The position numbers were made by a program, and so were the translations under genes. From an uncultured Clostridia bacterium (lineage in GTDB: Bacteria; Bacillota; Clostridia; TANB77; CAG-508), in the NCBI GenBank assembly GCA_944389745.1, contig CALXNM010000012.1:1-45609 (forward strand): DNA of 45,609 nt, written 5' to 3'. Under the pieces are notes generated by a model. The model made no database searches, was not told the origin of the DNA, and was given only the letters and a program-made list of their open reading frames with translations. Positions 41,691 through 45,609 of this stretch are shown here, in pieces (position 1 is the stretch's first letter; the number at the start of each line of letters is the position of its first letter).

Positions 41691-42948
41691 GTACACCATT
41701 CCCTTCTACATATAAATCTATTCCTTCTTCTTTTAGCTTTTCAAAAAATTTTTGTTCTACATCTGTGTCTTTTAAAACAGATGTAAATGTAAGAACTAAA
41801 TTGTTTTCAAAAGAACAAGCTGAACATTTAATTTTCTCTACCGATTCTGGTGCAATAAGCATTAGAAACTTATCTATATATTTTTGATATTCTCCTATAA
41901 TACCTACTCTTCCTATGTTTGAAAATGTAGTAGTAGTATATCTTCTTATTTCCATATAACTTAATTTTACAATTATAACCTTTAAGAACAATGGAATTAG
42001 TTTTATAAATAAATTATTTCCAAGTTTAACATTTGCAGACATAGTTTTACTTATTTCTTCTTTTGTTAATCTTTTATTAAAATCACCCTGTACAAATTTA
42101 AGCAAATTATCAAAATTTAAAAGTTCTGTGTTATTCATGTTTGCTTGAACAGTTATATAACTAAAGAAATTGCTTACTGTTTCTGATTTAAAATATTTTT
42201 TTAAATCAACTGGTATGCATACTTTTATCGGCTTTTTCCCTTTAAACTTTTGGTAATTTGAATTATATATAGCATATATTATACAAGCTGTTAAATATTG
42301 AGTTATTGTAACTCCTTTTTCCTTTGCTTTTGCCTTTAATTGTTCTAAATTTATATTAACATGTATTACTCCAATTGCGGACAAAGGTAGTTTTTTTCCT
42401 TTTAAAATATAAGCTTTTTTTCCGCCTTTTGCATTTTTTGATTTTTTATTATAATTTTTTAAATAGTCATCTTCAGTATTATTGGACAATTTTCTTTGGG
42501 TTCTTAATTTTTGATTAAAATCTTTAGGATGTGCCAATTCTATATATGTATATACTATCTCTCTTAAAAATATTATCCCACTATTTCCATCTGTTAATGA
42601 ATGAAATATATCTAGATTAATTTTATTTTCATAATACGTAACCTTAAATAAATAATCATTATTTATTTTTGGATCAATATATTTACATGGATATATTTTC
42701 TCTTTTTCTATTATTACTTTTTTGTGATTTTCCTCAAAATAGTACCAAAATAGTCCTTTTTTTAATTTTACCTTGAATGAACTTAAGTTTTTTAATACAA
42801 GTTCAACAGATTTTTTTAAAATTTGTGGGTCTACTTTTTCTTTTAATACTGCAGATAATCTAAAAACACTACTATATTTTTTATTTGATGCTATTGGAAA
42901 TATTTTAGCTGAATTATCTAGTCTCCTCCAATTATTACTTTTTGGCAT
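41665..42948 (-). CDS. Condensation/alcohol acetyltransferase-like acyltransferase
   Basis: 427 residues of the CoA-dependent acyltransferase (chloramphenicol acetyltransferase/condensation) fold. The active-site HxxxDG is clear: FHSLTDGNSG near residue 115. A second conserved region has SNFFSYITVQANM and YTTTTFSNIGRVGI, the latter corresponding to the DFGWG-type position, which is not kept in its usual form. Members transfer acyl groups to alcohols, amines or lipids. Middle gene of a three-gene overlapping operon with an alpha/beta hydrolase before it and a membrane protein after, so a lipid or ester pathway is likely. Substrates unknown. Confidence 0.8.
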   Translation of the reverse strand: MPKSNNWRRLDNSAKIFPIASNKKYSSVFRLSAVLKEKVDPQILKKSVELVLKNLSSFKVKLKKGLFWYYFEENHKKVIIEKEKIYPCKYIDPKINNDYLFKVTYYENKINLDIFHSLTDGNSGIIFLREIVYTYIELAHPKDFNQKLRTQRKLSNNTEDDYLKNYNKKSKNAKGGKKAYILKGKKLPLSAIGVIHVNINLEQLKAKAKEKGVTITQYLTACIIYAIYNSNYQKFKGKKPIKVCIPVDLKKYFKSETVSNFFSYITVQANMNNTELLNFDNLLKFVQGDFNKRLTKEEISKTMSANVKLGNNLFIKLIPLFLKVIIVKLSYMEIRRYTTTTFSNIGRVGIIGEYQKYIDKFLMLIAPESVEKIKCSACSFENNLVLTFTSVLKDTDVEQKFFEKLKEEGIDLYVEGNGVHDFVIPED

Positions 42949-43810
42949 CTATATTCTCTCCTTTTTGAATAATCTCAATAATTTTTTCATAGCCTTCTTT
43001 TGCATATATCACTTTTGATTTATGCCTCATTAAAGGGAAATTGTGTATTGCATCTTCATATTCTATAAATTTTACTTTTCCATTATTATTTAAAGCAAAC
43101 TTTTTAGCATCTGGATTTAACATATCTTTTGTACCAGATAATATATATATTTCTTTTAATTTATCTGTTGGTCCTAACACTGGATTAACAAGATAGCTTC
43201 TTAATCCATTTTTTCCAGCATATCTTTTTCCAGATATTTTTAGTAATGGCTTTTTTAATACTGGATCATTTATTTTATCTATATCAGGATTAGTCATTCT
43301 TACATCAAGCCATGGTGATATTAAAATTGTTCTATTTGGAAGCTTTCTTTTTAACTTTCCATTTCTCTGATACAAAGCAAGCGCAAGCCCTGCTCCAGCA
43401 GAATCTCCCATTAATATAAATTCTTTTCCTTCTAAATTATTTATTATTTCCTTATATAATGGTTCCATCATTTTAAATACCTGAAGATATGTATTTTCAG
43501 GGGTTAGCGGATAATCCGGCACAATTAATGTTGCATTTGTAGCATTAATTATATCTTTAAAAAATGTCCAATGATATTTTTCAAGCTCACCAACATATGA
43601 GCCACCATGAATATACAGTATTAATTTATCACTTTTCTCCTCTTCTGGAGATATTATAAAAACATCTTTTCCCATAAATTTTTTTGACTCAAAATGAAAA
43701 TATCTAAATACATCTTTCGGAAGTTTAGATGTAGAAACTCTAAGTTCATAATACATTATTATAAGTAATACTAATAGTAAGATTAATAATATAACAAATT
43801 GTACGTGCAT
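42935..43810 (-). CDS. Membrane-anchored alpha/beta hydrolase, HSL type
   Basis: 291 residues: an N-terminal membrane helix (about 3-21), then an alpha/beta hydrolase fold of the hormone-sensitive-lipase group. YIHGGSYVG holds the oxyanion HGG, MGDSAGAGLAL the nucleophile Ser (GDSAG), SGTKDMLNPDA the acid and DAIHNFPL the His. This group cleaves short-chain esters and lipids. It is the first gene of the operon and overlaps the acyltransferase by 14 bp. The two enzymes might make and break the same ester; that is inference. Confidence 0.88.
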   Translation of the reverse strand: MHVQFVILLILLLVLLIIMYYELRVSTSKLPKDVFRYFHFESKKFMGKDVFIISPEEEKSDKLILYIHGGSYVGELEKYHWTFFKDIINATNATLIVPDYPLTPENTYLQVFKMMEPLYKEIINNLEGKEFILMGDSAGAGLALALYQRNGKLKRKLPNRTILISPWLDVRMTNPDIDKINDPVLKKPLLKISGKRYAGKNGLRSYLVNPVLGPTDKLKEIYILSGTKDMLNPDAKKFALNNNGKVKFIEYEDAIHNFPLMRHKSKVIYAKEGYEKIIEIIQKGENIDAKK

Positions 43811-43961
43811 AACTCTTTATCCTTTTCTAATAATTATTATATATTATATCATATATTATATTTTTTGTTTTTCCATTTTTATCCTATCATTTATTATAAT
43901 ATTTTTTTAAATTCAGGAAAAAATAATTAATGTACAACATAATTTTAAGAGGTGTTTTTAT

Positions 43962-44688
43962 ATGAATAAAAAATGGATAATATTTCTCGTTGTTCTCTTT
44001 ATTATTATACGGTACAATATTATACTTCTTTTTTAAGAATAATTCAAGTAATCAAAATGATAATAATTACAGTTCAAGCAGAATATCTGCTAATATAAAT
44101 AGTTCACAAATTGCTGAATCTAACAGCTTAAACACGAATGAAAATATAGGCGGAAGTGTAATTCCAGATGTAAACTTAATTGAAAATACAACTCAAAACA
44201 CTAATACTCAAAGTGAGAATTATCAAATTCCAACTGAAACAAAAATTAGTAGTTTTTCTACTCCTATAGTTGATGATAATGAAAACAGAGTTAACAATAT
44301 AAAAATAACATGTTCAAGAATTAATGGAACTGTTGTAAAAGCAAATAACGAATTTTCTTTCTGCGATATCGTAGGTCAACCATCCGCCAAAGATGGTTAC
44401 AAAGAAGCTCATGCTTTTGCTAACGGAAAAGTGGTTAATGCTATAGGTGGCGGTAATTGCCAAGTAAGTACAACTGTTTATAATGCTGCAAAAAAAGTAG
44501 ATGGGGTAGAAATTACAGAAAGACATGAACATGGTAAGCCTGTTGGATATATTGAAGAAGGAAAAGATGCAACCGTTGCATATGATTACTATGATTTAAA
44601 GTTTGAAAATCATAATGATTATGACCTTAAATTAAAAGCATATATAAAAAATAAAAAAGTTTATGTTGAAGTATATAAACTTTCTTAA
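43962..44688 (+). pseudogene. VanW family protein with frameshift near its membrane anchor
   Basis: A VanW-domain protein of about 240 residues. The start ATG at 43962 has a good AAGAGG, but its frame (NKKWIIFLVV onwards) stops after 24 codons. The rest continues in the next frame: a membrane helix, a Ser/Asn-rich linker (about 25-95), then the VanW domain with NNEFSFCDIVGQPSAKDGY, GGGNCQVSTTVYNAA, RHEHGKPVGYI and DLKFEN. Deleting one C from ATACGGT near 44011 would join both into a sensible N-terminal anchor. A TTG at 43990 could start the second frame but has no ribosome-binding site. VanW function is unsettled; it is often a wall-associated accessory protein. Confidence 0.8.
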
Positions 44689-44699
44689 ATAAAACATAA

Positions 44700-44738
44700 A
44701 AGGACATATTGCTAAAATTAAATCAATATGTCCTTCTA
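44700..44738 (+). terminator. vanW gene terminator
   Basis: AAGGACATATTG and CAATATGTCCTT form a perfect 12-bp stem with a 12-nt loop, followed by a T-rich stretch. Confidence 0.8.
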
Positions 44739-44815
44739 TCTTTATTATTTTTTTAATACTTCAAAGCATTTATTTCCTCACATTAATTTATTAAATTACA
44801 CATTCTATAAAACAA

Positions 44816-45358
44816 TTATTTTGTTTCGGAAATCTTTAATACTTTTTCTATTATCTCAGGCATTTCTTCATATACCGCAAGAGTAAAATTTTTTTCTTTA
44901 TTTAGTATCATATCTTGAAGTTCTTCTATTTTTATATATTTAATATTACTTACTTCTTCTTCCTGTAGCTTAAAGTCTTTTATTTCTTTATTCGTTTTTA
45001 CCAAGAAAATATATGAAAAAGCATAATGATATCTACTATTTATTTTTTCTTTAATCTTCAATGTTTTTAAAGGAATCAAATCATTTTTTGTAACATTTAA
45101 GTCTACTTCTTCTTTTAGCTCTCGCATTACTGCTTCTTCTGGTAATTCCCCACTAGATACATGCCCTGTACAGACTTCCCACTCTAATGGTTTGTCTTTT
45201 TTATTAGCAGACCTTTGTTGCAATAAAACTTCACCCTTATTATTTATAACAAGACAAATTACTTCTCTATACCATTTTCCAAACTTATGAAAATCATCTT
45301 TTGGAAGTTTTCTATGTGTTAAATTATTGTTTTCATCTACTTCATCTAAATATTCCAT
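44816..45358 (-). CDS. NUDIX hydrolase (YfcD/Idi-like)
   Basis: A 180-residue NUDIX protein. The Nudix box is complete (GHVSSGELPEEAVMRELKEEVDL: G-x5-E-x7-RE-x2-EE). The N-terminus (YLDEVDENNNLTHRKLPKDDFHKFGKWYREVICLVIN) and the WEVCTGHV segment resemble YfcD-type hydrolases and isopentenyl-diphosphate isomerase-like proteins of Firmicutes. The isomerase Cys motif is not obvious, so diphosphate hydrolysis is the safer guess. ATG at 45358 after GGAGG; an in-frame GTG four codons upstream overlaps the site. Confidence 0.88.
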   Translation of the reverse strand: MEYLDEVDENNNLTHRKLPKDDFHKFGKWYREVICLVINNKGEVLLQQRSANKKDKPLEWEVCTGHVSSGELPEEAVMRELKEEVDLNVTKNDLIPLKTLKIKEKINSRYHYAFSYIFLVKTNKEIKDFKLQEEEVSNIKYIKIEELQDMILNKEKNFTLAVYEEMPEIIEKVLKISETK

Positions 45359-45552
45359 TTTTTCCTCCACTCTTTATTTTTCTATTATTTCTTAATTTTC
45401 TGGCATTTTCGCTATCTATCATTCTTTTTATTACATTATCTATCAAATGTCAATCTCCCATTTTTCTTATGCTTGCCATCATTTTATCATAAAAAATAAA
45501 ATATAACAATTAATATTAATCTAAGTATGTGCAAAAATCTGATTCATTTGTG

Positions 45553-45590
45553 ATAATGTCTTAATAAATCATTTGAGAAAATGTCTCAAC
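45553..45590. repeat. Spaced AATGTCT repeats at right edge
   Basis: ATAATGTCTTAA (45553-45564) and AAAATGTCTCAAC (45578-45590) form two similar units about 24 bp apart in sequence without a gene. Such spaced repeats occur at the ends of some insertion sequences, but the window ends too soon to tell. Confidence 0.3.
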
Positions 45591-45609
45591 CAAAAAATAT
45601 TATAGATAC

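Noticed and set aside
44816..45358. True isopentenyl-diphosphate isomerase
   Set aside because: The Nudix box is present, but the characteristic catalytic Cys motif of Idi is not evident, so only a NUDIX hydrolase is called.
45342..45446. 34-residue ORF starting at TTG upstream of the NUDIX gene
   Set aside because: A GGGAG lies at a fair distance, but it overlaps the NUDIX start, is short and low in complexity; not supported enough.

Overview
The window looks like a chromosomal segment of a very AT-rich, Gram-positive member of the Clostridia. Supporting genes are a PolC-type replicase, sporulation-type sigma-H, RqcH, alpha2-type glycyl-tRNA synthetase, zinc-type ribosomal protein L31, pyruvate phosphate dikinase, two sortases with LPxTG-like substrates, a VanW protein and an L,D-transpeptidase. 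Most host genes lie on the minus strand. No dnaA, rRNA, CRISPR array, complete phage or IS transposase was seen.

Layout. 1-1190: a GC-rich one-gene unit (radical SAM). 1211-4039: rdgB, a class B sortase, a wall-anchored beta-helix protein and a possible coupled small ORF. 4403-5243: a frameshifted Rpn-type nuclease. 5310-14569: an Asp-box membrane protein, ppdK, a 129-bp hairpin element, a DUF1294 protein, a SpoVB-like flippase, an ATP-grasp enzyme and glyQS. 14793-15470: an unknown gene, followed by a tight cluster of DnaA boxes (15483-15662). 15829-24027: pyrH-frr-uppS-cdsA-rseP-polC, without dxr or ispG between them. 24165-25232: a second sortase with a convergent LPQTG protein. 25420-30491: ychF, an L,D-transpeptidase, tRNA-Thr, sigH and rqcH. 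30509-31530: two tandem GC-rich one-gene units. 31544-35387: a FIST protein with an aldehyde and an iron alcohol dehydrogenase. 35514-36283: a GC-rich HNH/ParB-like unit. 36289-39726: a small unknown gene, ligA, pgsA and a DUF5665 protein. 39846-40559: a GC-rich unit flanked by a 14-bp direct repeat. 40584-45358: rpmE, a small membrane protein, an acyltransferase/hydrolase/DUF6320 operon, a frameshifted vanW gene and a NUDIX hydrolase.

The most unusual signal is the set of five short islands (A 147-1179, B 30509-31011, C 31019-31530, D 35514-36283, E 39846-40559). Sampled lines have about 45-58% G+C, against about 18% in a host line. Each has one gene, its own promoter with a perfect TATAAT and exactly 17-bp spacing, and a nearby GC-rich hairpin. 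B and C are paralogues with a nearly identical promoter and leader. E has a perfect 14-bp direct repeat at its edges and seems to carry the truncated start of a neighbouring foreign gene, which suggests insertion of foreign DNA into the rpmE terminator. The source and function of these islands cannot be told from the sequence.

Other points of interest are a stem-loop between the Shine-Dalgarno and start codon of frr, a DnaA-box cluster away from dnaA, a RseP-type protease without a PDZ domain, two single-base frameshifts in similar local context, and several palindromic repeats.
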